Source of the DNA: Marinomonas balearica
GTDB taxonomy: Bacteria > Pseudomonadota > Gammaproteobacteria > Pseudomonadales > Marinomonadaceae
Length of the DNA stretch: 64,000 nt
Assembly (NCBI RefSeq): GCF_004362145.1
Contig: NZ_SNXC01000012.1
Span: 1 to 64,000 of the forward strand
Reading direction: 5' to 3'
The notes under the pieces: generated by a model
Database searches by the model: none
Told to the model about the DNA's origin: nothing
The model's input: only the letters and a program-made list of their open reading frames with translations
Made by a program: the position numbers and the translations under genes
Shown here: positions 54,459-64,000 of the stretch, piece by piece
Layout of the letters: each line of letters opens with the position of its first letter
How positions within the stretch are numbered: position 1 is the stretch's first letter

Positions 54459-54791
54459 TTAGTCAGCGACTTTAACTGTAATGTGGCAACCGCGTTTCAA
54501 AATACGATCAGCACGGCCTTTAGCACGTGGCTTAATACGTTTCAAAGTCATAGCTTCGTCAACGTAAACCGTAGATACACGCAAGTCATCGATATCTGCG
54601 CCTTCGTTATGCTCAGCATTAGCTACAGCAGACTCTAGCACTTTCTTAACAATCGCTGCCGCTTTCTTAGGACTGAACGCCAAAATGTTCAGTGCATCGC
54701 TTACAGACTTGCCGCGAATTTGATCTGCAACCAAACGGGCCTTCTGTGCTGAGAGGCGAGCACCTTTCAATGAAGCACTTACTTCACTCAT
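54459..54791 (-). CDS. rplV: 50S ribosomal protein L22
   Basis: L22 lines the exit tunnel; its beta-hairpin loop, with L4, forms the constriction. The 110 residues (E. coli 110) contain [19 protein letters not shown] and the loop [20 protein letters not shown]. No macrolide-resistance-type deletion is seen in the loop. It lies 15 bp after rpsS. Confidence 0.98.
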   Translation of the reverse strand: MSEVSASLKGARLSAQKARLVADQIRGKSVSDALNILAFSPKKAAAIVKKVLESAVANAEHNEGADIDDLRVSTVYVDEAMTLKRIKPRAKGRADRILKRGCHITVKVAD

Positions 54792-54806
54792 GATTATACC
54801 CCTTAT

Positions 54807-55082
54807 TTACCGTTTGGCCTTCTTGTCCGCAGCATGACCCTTGTACGTACGGGTCGGAGCGAACTCACCCAATTTATGACCGACCATGTCTTCAGTTACT
54901 AGAACTGGGACATGCTGGCGACCATTATGGACAGCGATAGTCAACCCAACAAATTCTGGGAAGATAGTAGAACGACGAGACCAAGTTTTGATTGGTCGAC
55001 GGTCGCTTTTCTCTACCGCAGCCTCTACCTTTTTCAACAAATGAAGGTCGATAAAAGGACCTTTTTTTAGTGAACGTGGCAC
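54807..55082 (-). CDS. rpsS: 30S ribosomal protein S19
   Basis: S19 lies in the 30S head beside S13 and close to the A site. The 91 residues (E. coli 92) begin [20 protein letters not shown] and include [20 protein letters not shown]. It lies 15 bp after rplB. Confidence 0.98.
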   Translation of the reverse strand: MPRSLKKGPFIDLHLLKKVEAAVEKSDRRPIKTWSRRSTIFPEFVGLTIAVHNGRQHVPVLVTEDMVGHKLGEFAPTRTYKGHAADKKAKR

Positions 55083-55097
55083 AGTCGTTTCCTCTTA

Positions 55098-55922
55098 TTA
55101 CTTAGTACGACGACGTACAATAAGTTTATCAGTACGCTTGTTCTTGCGTGTTTTGTACCCTTTAGTAGGCACACCCCATGGTGTTACTGGATGACGGCCA
55201 CCAGATGAACGGCCTTCACCACCACCGTGTGGGTGGTCAACCGGGTTCATTGCTGCACCGCGTACAGTTGGACGAACACCACGCCAGCGCTTAGCACCAG
55301 CCTTACCAAGAACACGTAAACTGTGCTCAGAGTTAGACACTTCACCAAGAGTTGCACGACATTCAGTCAACACTTTACGCATTTCGCCAGAGCGAAGACG
55401 TAGAGTTACGTAACGACCTTCACGAGCAACTAGTTGAGCTGAAGCACCAGCAGAACGTGCAATTTGTGCACCTTTGCCTGGTTTCAATTCAACACAGTGA
55501 ACCACACTACCTACAGGAATATTTTGCAATGGCAAAGTATTACCTGGCTTGATAGGGGCATCTGAACCACTAGAAACAACAGTACCAGCCGCCATACCTT
55601 TGGAAGCGATAATGTAACGACGCTCACCATCAGCATATTTAACTAGTGCAATATTTGCAGAACGGTTTGGATCATATTCCAAACGCTCAACTACCGCTGT
55701 GATTCCATCTTTGTTACGACGGAAATCGATCATACGGTAATGCTGCTTATGACCACCACCTACGTGACGAGTAGTGATGCGTCCGTTGTTGTTACGACCA
55801 CCTGATTTGCTTTTTTTGTCTAGCAAAGGAGCGTAAGGTGCGCCTTTGTGCAAATCGTTGTTTACAACTTTAACAACGTGACGACGGCCTGCAGATGTTG
55901 GCTTACTTTTTACAACAGCCAT
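55098..55922 (-). CDS. rplB: 50S ribosomal protein L2
   Basis: L2 is a primary 23S-binding protein needed for subunit association and peptidyl transfer. The 274 residues (E. coli 273) include [19 protein letters not shown] and the conserved histidine in [20 protein letters not shown]. It lies 14 bp after rplW. Confidence 0.98.
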   Translation of the reverse strand: MAVVKSKPTSAGRRHVVKVVNNDLHKGAPYAPLLDKKSKSGGRNNNGRITTRHVGGGHKQHYRMIDFRRNKDGITAVVERLEYDPNRSANIALVKYADGERRYIIASKGMAAGTVVSSGSDAPIKPGNTLPLQNIPVGSVVHCVELKPGKGAQIARSAGASAQLVAREGRYVTLRLRSGEMRKVLTECRATLGEVSNSEHSLRVLGKAGAKRWRGVRPTVRGAAMNPVDHPHGGGEGRSSGGRHPVTPWGVPTKGYKTRKNKRTDKLIVRRRTK

Positions 55923-55936
55923 TGACCTATCTCCCC

Positions 55937-56233
55937 TTATTCAGCGCCCATGAAGTCGATTTCTTGACCTTCAGCCAAACGAACGTATGCTTTTTTCACA
56001 TCGTTACGCTTACCTAGGCCACGAACCGTACGCTTAGTTTTACCTTTTTGGTTCAACGTGCGAACAGATTCTACTTTCACTTCAAACAACGCTTCGATTG
56101 CTTGTTTAATTTCAGGTTTTGTAGCATCACCAGTAACTCGAAAAACGTACTGACCGTTACCTTCGGCAACGATTGTCGCTTTTTCAGAGATGTGTGGACC
56201 TAACAAAACTTTATAAATGCGTTCGCCGATCAT
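55937..56233 (-). CDS. rplW: 50S ribosomal protein L23
   Basis: L23 is the main docking site for trigger factor and SRP at the tunnel exit. The 98 residues (E. coli 100) start [20 protein letters not shown]; the exposed Glu used by trigger factor is in this first segment ([11 protein letters not shown]). [19 protein letters not shown] is the typical C-terminal half. Its ATG overlaps the rplD stop by 4 bases. Confidence 0.98.
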   Translation of the reverse strand: MIGERIYKVLLGPHISEKATIVAEGNGQYVFRVTGDATKPEIKQAIEALFEVKVESVRTLNQKGKTKRTVRGLGKRNDVKKAYVRLAEGQEIDFMGAE

Positions 56234-56835
56234 GCTAGTGCCTCCTCAACTTGTTTCAGAGCACCAACTGTCACCAACACTTTGTCGTATGCAATCAAGC
56301 TAACAGGATCGATAGACGCAGCGTCGCACACGCCTACATTCGGAATGTTACGCGCAGCTAAAAACAGGTTGTCATCTAAATCATGAGAAACAAACAACGC
56401 GTTTTCTACATTCAACTCTGCCATTTTTGCTTTGAAAAGCTTAGTTTTCGGAGCTTCAATTTTAAGCTCTTCAACTACAACAAGACGGTCTTTACGAACA
56501 AGTTCAGACCAGATGGTGCGCAATGCTGCACGATACATCTTCTTGTTTACTTTCTGAGTGTGGTCTTGTGGTTTAGCAGCGAATGTTACGCCACCAGAAC
56601 GCCATAGAGGACTACGAATAGTACCTGCACGAGCGCGACCAGAACCTTTTTGTTTCCAAGGTTTACGACCACCGCCAGCTACTTCAGAGCGAGTTTTTTG
56701 AGCTCGTGTACCCTGACGAGCACCAGCCAAGTATGCTGTAACAACTTGGTGTACCAATGCTTCGTTGTATTCACGAGCGAAGGTTACATCAGAAACTTCA
56801 ACCGTTCCCTCTGCACCTGTCAAATTCAAGTTCAT
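56230..56835 (-). CDS. rplD: 50S ribosomal protein L4
   Basis: L4 stabilises 23S domain I, lines the exit tunnel with its extended loop, and in E. coli represses the S10 operon by both attenuation and translational control. The 201 residues (E. coli 201) have the tunnel loop [20 protein letters not shown], then [20 protein letters not shown]. It is 12 bp after rplC. The rRNA-like element at 57504-57557 would be its natural mRNA target. Confidence 0.98.
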   Translation of the reverse strand: MNLNLTGAEGTVEVSDVTFAREYNEALVHQVVTAYLAGARQGTRAQKTRSEVAGGGRKPWKQKGSGRARAGTIRSPLWRSGGVTFAAKPQDHTQKVNKKMYRAALRTIWSELVRKDRLVVVEELKIEAPKTKLFKAKMAELNVENALFVSHDLDDNLFLAARNIPNVGVCDAASIDPVSLIAYDKVLVTVGALKQVEEALA

Positions 56836-56847
56836 TGTCTACCTCTC

Positions 56848-57486
56848 TTAGCGTGCTTTAACAGCTGGTTGAAGAACAACATCACCGTTAGTAGCGCCAG
56901 GAACCGCACCTTTTACAAGGATAAGGTTACGCTCTGCATCTACACGAACAACTTCTAGAGATTGTGTAGTTACTTGAGCTGCGCCCATGTGACCTGCCAT
57001 TCTTTTGCCTTTCCAAACACGACCAGGTGTTTGACATTGGCCAATAGAACCAGGAGCACGGTGAGACAATGAGTTACCGTGTGTCGCATCTTGCGTACGG
57101 AAATTGTGACGTTTAACGGCACCTTGGAAGCCTTTACCTTTAGATTGACCAATTACGTCAACTACGGCTACAGACTCGAAATCAGCAACTGTTAGTTCAT
57201 CACCAACATTGATTTCTTTTTCGCCACCTGACAGGCGGAACTCCCATAAACCACGACCCGCTTCAACATTCGCTTTTGCAAAGTGACCTGCAGCTGCTTT
57301 GTTTACACGATTTGCACGGCGCTCACCAACAGTTACTTGAACAGCGCTATAGCCGTCAGTGTCTGTAGTTTTAACCTGCGTTACGCGGTTCGGTTCAACC
57401 TCGATGACGGTTACTGGCACGGATACACCATCTTCATTGAAGATACGTGTCATTCCGGCTTTGCGTCCGACTAATTGAATAGCCAT
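56848..57486 (-). CDS. rplC: 50S ribosomal protein L3
   Basis: L3 is an early assembly protein whose loop approaches the peptidyl transferase centre. The 212 residues (E. coli 209) begin [20 protein letters not shown]. The loop [20 protein letters not shown] contains the Gln that PrmB methylates (after IGQC in this family). It begins 128 bp after the rpsJ stop, an exceptionally long gap for this operon, which holds the rRNA-like element. Confidence 0.98.
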   Translation of the reverse strand: MAIQLVGRKAGMTRIFNEDGVSVPVTVIEVEPNRVTQVKTTDTDGYSAVQVTVGERRANRVNKAAAGHFAKANVEAGRGLWEFRLSGGEKEINVGDELTVADFESVAVVDVIGQSKGKGFQGAVKRHNFRTQDATHGNSLSHRAPGSIGQCQTPGRVWKGKRMAGHMGAAQVTTQSLEVVRVDAERNLILVKGAVPGATNGDVVLQPAVKAR

Positions 57487-57503
57487 TTTTTACCTCGTTT
57501 GCC

Positions 57504-57557
57504 AGTTGTGTACGGGGCTATCACCCGCTACGGCTGACCATTCCAGGCCATTCCACT
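57504..57557 (-). promoter_or_regulatory. 23S domain I mimic: putative L4-binding leader of rplC
   Basis: In the 128-base rpsJ-rplC gap the minus strand reads AGTGGAATGGCCTGGAATGG, then TCAGCCGTAGC, then GGGTGATAGCCCCGTACACA. As I recall E. coli 23S rRNA near nucleotides 295-345, the order TGGAA..GTCTGGAAAGG..GATACAGGGTGACAGCCCCGTACACAA is nearly the same. That region is where L4 binds. The element ends 18 bases before the rplC ATG. In E. coli a comparable structure precedes rpsJ. Here the rpsJ leader is only about 70 bases, so control appears to be placed between rpsJ and rplC. L4 binding is inferred. Confidence 0.6.
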
Positions 57558-57614
57558 AATGTGCTTAGGCCAACTGATTACCAGCTGGTTATCGCACCCC
57601 TAAATCTTTGAGAA

Positions 57615-57926
57615 TTAACCCAAAGAAATTTGTACTTCCACGCCTGCCGCAAGATCTAGCTTCATTAGAGCGTCAACAGTTTTTTCTGTTGGCTCAACGA
57701 TATCTAGAACACGTTTGTGTGTGCGGATTTCGTATTGATCACGTGCATCTTTGTTTACGTGAGGAGAAATCAACACTGTATAACGTTCTTTGCGAGTAGG
57801 AAGCGGAATAGGACCACGTACCTGAGCGCCAGTGCGCTTAGCAGTGTCCACAATCTCTTGCGTTGAAGCATCAATCAGACGGTGATCAAATGCTTTCAAA
57901 CGAATACGGATTTTTTGGCTTTGCAT
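57615..57926 (-). CDS. rpsJ: 30S ribosomal protein S10 (NusE)
   Basis: S10 is a 30S head protein and, as NusE, pairs with NusB on boxA RNA during rRNA antitermination. It would therefore act on the leader at 79-90. I choose the ATG at 57926, giving 103 residues (E. coli 103) with [20 protein letters not shown] and a good GGAG. An ORF start 6 codons earlier is not conserved. The family block [20 protein letters not shown] is intact. It is the first gene after the S10 promoter. Confidence 0.98.
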   Translation of the reverse strand: MQSQKIRIRLKAFDHRLIDASTQEIVDTAKRTGAQVRGPIPLPTRKERYTVLISPHVNKDARDQYEIRTHKRVLDIVEPTEKTVDALMKLDLAAGVEVQISLG

Positions 57927-58004
57927 TTCCAACTCCAAATACAATGTTTTGAGCGACTCAAACTGTATACTTTTTGAGCCACCATCCTTTTTTAAGGACG
58001 GCGA

Positions 58005-58033
58005 ATTCTAGCCACTATGAAATTGGTTGTCAA
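58005..58033 (-). promoter_or_regulatory. S10 operon promoter
   Basis: Minus strand: consensus -35 TTGACA (58028-58033), 17-bp spacer, -10 TAGAAT (58005-58010), then TCGCCGTCC. It follows the tuf terminator and faces rpsJ. The transcript would begin with a small CCGTCCTT/AAGGATGG hairpin and run about 70 bases to the rpsJ ATG. Confidence 0.85.
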
Positions 58034-58072
58034 GTAACCAACTTTACAAAGCTAAAAATTAGGTCAAAAAAC

Positions 58073-58108
58073 AAAAAGGGCTGCTCGATATATCGAGCAG
58101 CCCTTTTT
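58073..58108 (-). terminator. tuf terminator
   Basis: A perfect 36-base palindrome: A5, GGGCTGCTCGATA mirrored, ending in T5. It lies 31 bases after the tuf stop and separates str from S10 transcription. Confidence 0.92.
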
Positions 58109-58139
58109 AGCTAGTTAAATAAAAGATTCTAAGAATCGA

Positions 58140-59363
58140 TTACTTAAGTACTTTAGCTACAACACCAGCACCTACAGTACGGCCACCTTCACGGATCGCA
58201 AAACGAAGACCTTCGTCCATTGCGATTGGGTGAATTAGAGTAACAGTCATCTGGATGTTATCACCAGGCATAACCATTTCAACGCCTTCAGGAAGCTCAC
58301 AAGCACCTGTTACGTCTGTAGTACGGAAGTAGAACTGTGGACGGTAACCTTTGAAGAATGGAGTGTGACGACCACCTTCATCTTTACCTAGCACGTATAC
58401 TTCTGCTTCGAACTCAGTGTGAGGATTGATAGAACCTGGAGCAGACAATACTTGACCACGTTGAACTTCATCACGCTTAGTACCACGTAGAAGTGCACCA
58501 ATGTTCTCACCAGCACGACCTTCGTCAAGAAGCTTACGGAACATCTCAACACCAGTACAAGTAGATTTAGTAGTATCTTTGATACCTACGATTTCTACTT
58601 CGTCACCAGTATTGATGATACCGCGCTCAACACGACCAGTAACAACAGTACCACGACCCTGGATAGAGAATACGTCCTCGATAGGCATGATGAATGCACC
58701 ATCGATAGCACGCTCTGGCTCAGGGATGTAAGAGTCTAGAGTTTCAACTAGAGTCTTAACAGCAGTTGTACCCATTTCGTTGTCATCTTCGCCATTCAAC
58801 GCCATTAGAGCAGAACCTGGGATGATTGGAGTGTCATCACCTGGGAAGTCATACTCAGATAGAAGATCACGCAATTCCATTTCTACCAACTCAAGCATTT
58901 CTGCGTATTCTTCAGAGTCAGCACCGCCACAGTCTTCAGCAAGAAGGTCTGCTTTGTTTAGGAATACTACGATGTATGGTACACCTACTTGACGAGAAAG
59001 AAGGATGTGCTCACGAGTCTGAGGCATAGGGCCGTCAGTCGCACCACATACTAGGATCGCGCCGTCCATTTGAGCAGCACCAGTGATCATGTTTTTAACA
59101 TAGTCAGCGTGCCCAGGGCAGTCTACGTGTGCGTAGTGACGTTCTGTAGAATCATACTCAACGTGAGACGTTGCGATTGTGATACCACGCTCACGCTCTT
59201 CAGGAGCGTTATCGATACCGTCAAATGCAACAGCTTCGCCACCGAATACTTCTGCACATACGCGAGTTAGAGCTGCGGTTAGAGTAGTTTTACCGTGGTC
59301 AACGTGACCGATTGTACCAACGTTAACGTGTGGTTTACTACGTTCGAACTTTTCTTTTGCCAT
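58140..59363 (-). CDS. tuf: Elongation factor Tu
   Basis: EF-Tu carries aminoacyl-tRNA to the ribosome as a GTP complex. The 407 residues include GHVDHGKTT (G1), DCPGHADY (G3) and NKADLL (G4), and end in [20 protein letters not shown]. It is longer than E. coli EF-Tu (394): an acidic insert [14 protein letters not shown] follows NKADLLA, and [11 protein letters not shown] occurs near residue 190, the latter also known from pseudomonads. It lies 35 bp after fusA in the str order. A second tuf copy may exist outside the window. Confidence 0.98.
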   Translation of the reverse strand: MAKEKFERSKPHVNVGTIGHVDHGKTTLTAALTRVCAEVFGGEAVAFDGIDNAPEERERGITIATSHVEYDSTERHYAHVDCPGHADYVKNMITGAAQMDGAILVCGATDGPMPQTREHILLSRQVGVPYIVVFLNKADLLAEDCGGADSEEYAEMLELVEMELRDLLSEYDFPGDDTPIIPGSALMALNGEDDNEMGTTAVKTLVETLDSYIPEPERAIDGAFIMPIEDVFSIQGRGTVVTGRVERGIINTGDEVEIVGIKDTTKSTCTGVEMFRKLLDEGRAGENIGALLRGTKRDEVQRGQVLSAPGSINPHTEFEAEVYVLGKDEGGRHTPFFKGYRPQFYFRTTDVTGACELPEGVEMVMPGDNIQMTVTLIHPIAMDEGLRFAIREGGRTVGAGVVAKVLK

Positions 59364-59398
59364 GATACAAACACCTTAAATATTAGTAAGTATGATGA

Positions 59399-61492
59399 TT
59401 AATTTTCATATTTGATGATCGCGTCTGCCACACTAGCTGGCGCTTCAGCGTACTTTAGGAATTCCATTGCATAACTTGCACGACCTTGCGACAAGCTACG
59501 CACATCAGTTGCATATCCGAACATTTCACCTAATGGCACTTCTGCTCGAATAATTTTCCCTGATGAGGAATCGTCCATTCCCTGAACAAGACCACGACGA
59601 CGATTCAGGTCTCCCATTACGTCCCCCATGTACTCTTCAGGAGTTACAACTTCTACCTTCATTACTGGTTCAAGTACACAAGGGTTGGCATCCGCCGCAC
59701 CCTTCTTCAAACCTTGAGAAGCTGCAATTTTAAAGGCCATTTCGTTAGAGTCAACATCATGGTAGGAACCATCAAACAGTATCACCTTAAGACCCAATAA
59801 AGGGTATCCTGCGACAACACCGTTTTTCATTTGCTCTGCGATGCCTTTCTCTACTGCTGGTATATATTCCTTAGGAATAACACCACCAACAATCTCGTTA
59901 ACAAACTCAAGACCTTCATCATCTGAAGGAATCAGTTTCATAACAACGTGGCCATATTGTCCACGACCACCAGATTGACGCACAAATTTGTGGTTAACTT
60001 CCACTTCTTTGCGAATTTTTTCCCGGTAAGAAACTTGAGGATTACCAATGTTAGCCTCAACTTTAAACTCACGACGCATACGATCAACAATAATGTCGAG
60101 ATGCAATTCGCCCATACCGGATATAATTGTTTGACCTGTCTCTTCATGCGTTTCCACCCTGAAAGACGGATCTTCTTGCGCCAGTTTACCCAGCGCAATA
60201 CCCATTTTTTCTTGATCCGCTTGAGAACGAGGCTCAACCGCAACAGAAATAACAGGCTCTGGAAACTCCATGCGCTCTAACACAACAACATTTTTCTGAT
60301 CACAAAGCGTGTCACCGGTCGTCACATCTTTCATGCCGATCAACGCAGCAATATCTCCTGCGCGGACTTCTTTGATCTCTTGTCTATCGTTAGAGTGCAT
60401 TTGCACCATACGACCTACTCGTTCACGCTTCTGTTTCACGGAATTGTAGACCGCATCTCCGGAGCTCAATACGCCGGAGTATACTCGTACGAAAGTCAAA
60501 GACCCAACAAAAGGATCTGTTGCAATCTTAAAGGCTAAGGAAGCAAATGGAGCTTCGTCGTCAGCTTCTCGGCTAACAACAGTTTCACTATCTTCCTCAG
60601 TACCCTCAATCGCTTTCACTTCCAGTGGTGAAGGCATGTACTCAACAACAGCATCAAGCACAGCTTGAACGCCTTTGTTTTTGAATGCAGAACCACAAGT
60701 TACGAGCACCAATTCATTTGCCAAAGTACGCTGACGCAAGCCAGCTTTGATTTCCTCTACAGATAAATCACCTTCTTCAAGGTACTTATCCATGAGTTCT
60801 TCATTCGCTTCAGCCGCAGCCTCGAGCATTTGCTCGCGCCACGTTTGAGCCTCTTCAACCAATTCCGCTGGAATTTCTTCCAACTCATAGGTCATGCCCT
60901 GATCCGACTCATTCCACATAATTGCTTTCATGAGTACAAGATCAACAACACCTTTAAAACCTTCTTCGGTACCAATGTTGATTTGAATTGGAACAGCATT
61001 CGCATTTAAGCGATCTTTCATCTGCTCCACAACACTGAAGAAGTCGGCTCCAGTACGGTCCATTTTGTTAACAAACACCATACGAGGAACCTCGTACTTG
61101 TTTGCTTGACGCCATACTGTTTCAGTTTGAGGCTGAACACCCGAAGAGCCACAAAGAACCACGACGGCACCGTCCAACACACGTAATGAACGCTCCACTT
61201 CGATAGTGAAGTCTACGTGTCCTGGCGTATCAATAATATTGATTCGGTGCTGATCAAACTGCTGACTCATACCACTCCAGAAGCAAGTCGTTGCCGCTGA
61301 AGTGATAGTGATACCGCGCTCCTGTTCCTGCTCCATCCAATCCATAGTAGCTGCACCATCGTGCACCTCACCAATTTTATGAGATAGACCAGTATAAAAA
61401 AGAACGCGCTCAGTTGTAGTCGTTTTTCCAGCATCAACGTGTGCACAAATACCGATATTACGATAGCGGTTGATGGGAGTTTTACGTGCCAC
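59399..61492 (-). CDS. fusA: Elongation factor G
   Basis: EF-G drives translocation and, with RRF, ribosome recycling. The 697-residue protein (E. coli 704) has [19 protein letters not shown] (G1, residues 18-36), DTPGHVDFT (G3), [10 protein letters not shown] (G4), domain IV with [10 protein letters not shown], and the C-terminal [16 protein letters not shown]. It lies 21 bp after rpsG and belongs to the str operon. A second EF-G gene is possible elsewhere. Confidence 0.98.
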   Translation of the reverse strand: MARKTPINRYRNIGICAHVDAGKTTTTERVLFYTGLSHKIGEVHDGAATMDWMEQEQERGITITSAATTCFWSGMSQQFDQHRINIIDTPGHVDFTIEVERSLRVLDGAVVVLCGSSGVQPQTETVWRQANKYEVPRMVFVNKMDRTGADFFSVVEQMKDRLNANAVPIQINIGTEEGFKGVVDLVLMKAIMWNESDQGMTYELEEIPAELVEEAQTWREQMLEAAAEANEELMDKYLEEGDLSVEEIKAGLRQRTLANELVLVTCGSAFKNKGVQAVLDAVVEYMPSPLEVKAIEGTEEDSETVVSREADDEAPFASLAFKIATDPFVGSLTFVRVYSGVLSSGDAVYNSVKQKRERVGRMVQMHSNDRQEIKEVRAGDIAALIGMKDVTTGDTLCDQKNVVVLERMEFPEPVISVAVEPRSQADQEKMGIALGKLAQEDPSFRVETHEETGQTIISGMGELHLDIIVDRMRREFKVEANIGNPQVSYREKIRKEVEVNHKFVRQSGGRGQYGHVVMKLIPSDDEGLEFVNEIVGGVIPKEYIPAVEKGIAEQMKNGVVAGYPLLGLKVILFDGSYHDVDSNEMAFKIAASQGLKKGAADANPCVLEPVMKVEVVTPEEYMGDVMGDLNRRRGLVQGMDDSSSGKIIRAEVPLGEMFGYATDVRSLSQGRASYAMEFLKYAEAPASVADAIIKYEN

Positions 61493-61513
61493 TTTGTTTG
61501 TCTCTCCGGACGA

Positions 61514-62005
<492 letters not shown>

Positions 62006-62098
62006 TTAGCCCGAGACAAACTATATAATCTGCTCGGCCTTACTTTAATAAAATTATGTTTCTAAACGATGAAATAAATTTAAGTTAAGAACTTAAAC

Positions 62099-62558
<460 letters not shown>

Positions 62559-62560
62559 TA

Positions 62561-62587
62561 GGGAGGCGACTAAAAAATCACCTCCCT
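62561..62587 (-). terminator. Hairpin after rpoC
   Basis: Minus-strand stem GGGAGGTGA/TCGCCTCCC (one G-T wobble) with loop T6AG, between the rpoC stop and the str promoter. There is no U tract after the stem, so termination may be partial or need Rho. Confidence 0.55.
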
Positions 62588-62605
62588 TTGCCTAAATCAG
62601 CAAAT

Positions 62606-64000
62606 TTAGTCTTTTAGAGCGGCACTTAGTGCTTCTTCGACATCAGAAGCACTAACAGTAGCACTTCCTTCTTTCGCTGCTTGCGCAAGTTCTTTCTTAT
62701 TCTTGCGCTCGCTGTGGTATGCCAAACCTGTACCCGCTGGGATTAGGCGACCTACTACAACGTTTTCTTTCAGACCACGTAAGTGGTCTTTCTTACCGGT
62801 TACCGCACCCTCGGTCAATACACGAGTCGTCTCTTGGAACGACGCTGCAGAGATGAAGGATTCGGTTGCCAAAGAAGCTTTCGTGATACCAAGTAGCACA
62901 CGCTCAAATTTCGATGGGAACTTACCTTCTGCTTCTGCAGCTTCGTTCGCATCCAACAATTGAGTGTATTCAATTTGGTCACCTTGGATAAGATCGGTAT
63001 CACCGGCCTCACCCACATCCACTTTACGCAGCATCTGACGAACGATAACTTCAATGTGCTTATCGTTAATCACAACACCTTGTAGGCGGTAAACTTCTTG
63101 AATCTCCATAGTGATGTAGTCAGCTAGAGGCTCTACACCTTTAAGACGTAAAATATCATGTGGATTTAAAGGACCATCCGCAATAATTTCACCCTTAGCT
63201 ACTTCCTCACCATCAAAGATGTTGATTTGACGCCATTTTGGAATCAGAGTTTCAATTGGGTCGCTGCCGTCTTGAGGATTGATAACCAAACGAATCTTAC
63301 CTTTCGTTTCCTTACCAAAACTAACAACACCCGTTGCTTCCGCCATAATAGCTGGATCTTTCGGACGACGAGCTTCAAACAAGTCAGCCACTCGTGGCAG
63401 ACCACCCGTGATATCCTTGTTACCCTGCGATTCTTGAGGAATACGCGCTAAGACTTCACCAGACTTGATAGTTGCACCATGATCCAAGCTTAACAAAGCT
63501 TTCTCTGGCAACATGTATTGAACTGGAGAATCGGTTCCCGGAATCATTACCGGATTACCGGCTTCATCTACAACCGCAATGATAGGTCGTAAATCTTTGC
63601 CCGCTGAAGGACGATCCCTCATTTCCAATACTTCAATCGTAGTTAAGCCCGTCATTTCGTCAGATTGGCGACGAATAGTAACGTTCTCTTCCATACCAGA
63701 GAACTCAAGGCGACCTTGTGTCTCAGATACGATTGGGTGTGTATGAGGATCCCAGTTAGCTACGACTTGACCCGCAGTCACTGAATCACCTTCAACCACA
63801 CTTAGTACAGCACCATAAGGAAGCTTATAACGCTCTTTCTCACGACCCGCCTCATCAGCAATTGCCAATTCAGAAGAACGAGAAGCCACAACCAATTGGC
63901 CGTTTTCACGTTCAATACTCTTCATTTTATGGAAACGAACAGTACCAGCACTCTTCACTTGAACACTGTCTACAGCAGACGCTCGAGATGCCGCACCACC
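62606..64000 (-). CDS. rpoC: RNA polymerase beta' subunit, C-terminal part
   Basis: The last 464 codons of rpoC; the frame stays open to the window edge, so the gene continues outside. Recognisable beta' blocks are [39 protein letters not shown] and [20 protein letters not shown], then [17 protein letters not shown] (the omega-contact and jaw/cleft regions). The end [13 protein letters not shown] is acidic. It precedes the str operon, the normal rplKAJL-rpoBC-rpsLG-fusA-tuf order. Confidence 0.97.
   Translation of the reverse strand, partial: GGAASRASAVDSVQVKSAGTVRFHKMKSIERENGQLVVASRSSELAIADEAGREKERYKLPYGAVLSVVEGDSVTAGQVVANWDPHTHPIVSETQGRLEFSGMEENVTIRRQSDEMTGLTTIEVLEMRDRPSAGKDLRPIIAVVDEAGNPVMIPGTDSPVQYMLPEKALLSLDHGATIKSGEVLARIPQESQGNKDITGGLPRVADLFEARRPKDPAIMAEATGVVSFGKETKGKIRLVINPQDGSDPIETLIPKWRQINIFDGEEVAKGEIIADGPLNPHDILRLKGVEPLADYITMEIQEVYRLQGVVINDKHIEVIVRQMLRKVDVGEAGDTDLIQGDQIEYTQLLDANEAAEAEGKFPSKFERVLLGITKASLATESFISAASFQETTRVLTEGAVTGKKDHLRGLKENVVVGRLIPAGTGLAYHSERKNKKELAQAAKEGSATVSASDVEEALSAALKD

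Overview
The window reads as a chromosome segment of a marine gammaproteobacterium, most likely an Oceanospirillales member close to Marinomonas. That assignment is an inference from protein sequences and gene orders: ribF-ileS-lspA-fkpB-ispH, rplU-rpmA-obgE-proB, fabA-fabB, and a complete str/S10/spc/alpha ribosomal protein cluster. Most of the window is conserved housekeeping DNA. The accessory material lies between about 23.8 and 38.4 kb.

Layout. 0-0.3 kb: the promoter, antiterminator-type leader and upstream A/T tract of a ribosomal RNA operon that reads leftward out of the window. 0.3-7.7 kb (minus): murJ, then ribF-ileS-lspA-fkpB-ispH, the last four joined by 1-base stop/start overlaps. 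8.0-13.1 kb: rpsT and ispB (plus) around dgkA, proB, obgE, rpmA and rplU (minus). 13.1-21.7 kb: an alpha/beta hydrolase, fabA-fabB (unsaturated fatty acid synthesis), two glycerolipid acyltransferases, a PreP-type M16 metalloprotease and smrA. 21.9-23.8 kb: a chemoreceptor.

23.8-27.9 kb is a graveyard. It holds a possible IS5-type end, a complete but frameshifted IS30-family element, a LipL32-like lipoprotein pseudogene, a decayed VOC-WYL regulator gene pair, and abutting remnants of IS66 and IS3 transposases. 27.9-33.3 kb (minus) is a five-gene galactofuranose polysaccharide operon: ABC transporter permease and ATPase, a GlfT2-like glycosyltransferase, UDP-galactopyranose mutase, and a GlfT1-like glycosyltransferase. 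34.2-38.2 kb (plus) holds three genes that I cannot assign to any named system: a protein with two zinc-knuckle/HNH-like modules, a protein with a HEPN-like Rx5H motif, and a KAP-type P-loop NTPase. This is the best candidate for an undescribed, possibly defensive, system.

38.4-43.6 kb: ssb, a YajR-like MFS transporter and divergent uvrA with a LexA box. A perfect 27-bp hairpin lies downstream of uvrA. 44.1-64.0 kb (minus): rpoC (3' part), rpsL-rpsG-fusA-tuf, rpsJ through rpsQ, rplN through rpmJ, and rpsM-rpsK-rpsD-rpoA-rplQ. Well-formed sigma70 promoters lie before rpsL, rpsJ, rpsH and rpsM. The gap between rpsJ and rplC carries a segment that closely resembles the domain I region of 23S rRNA bound by protein L4. 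This suggests that feedback control of the S10 operon sits inside the operon rather than ahead of rpsJ.

No CRISPR array, tRNA gene or intact prophage was seen. Family assignments come from reading motifs and remembered family sequences; no database search was run.
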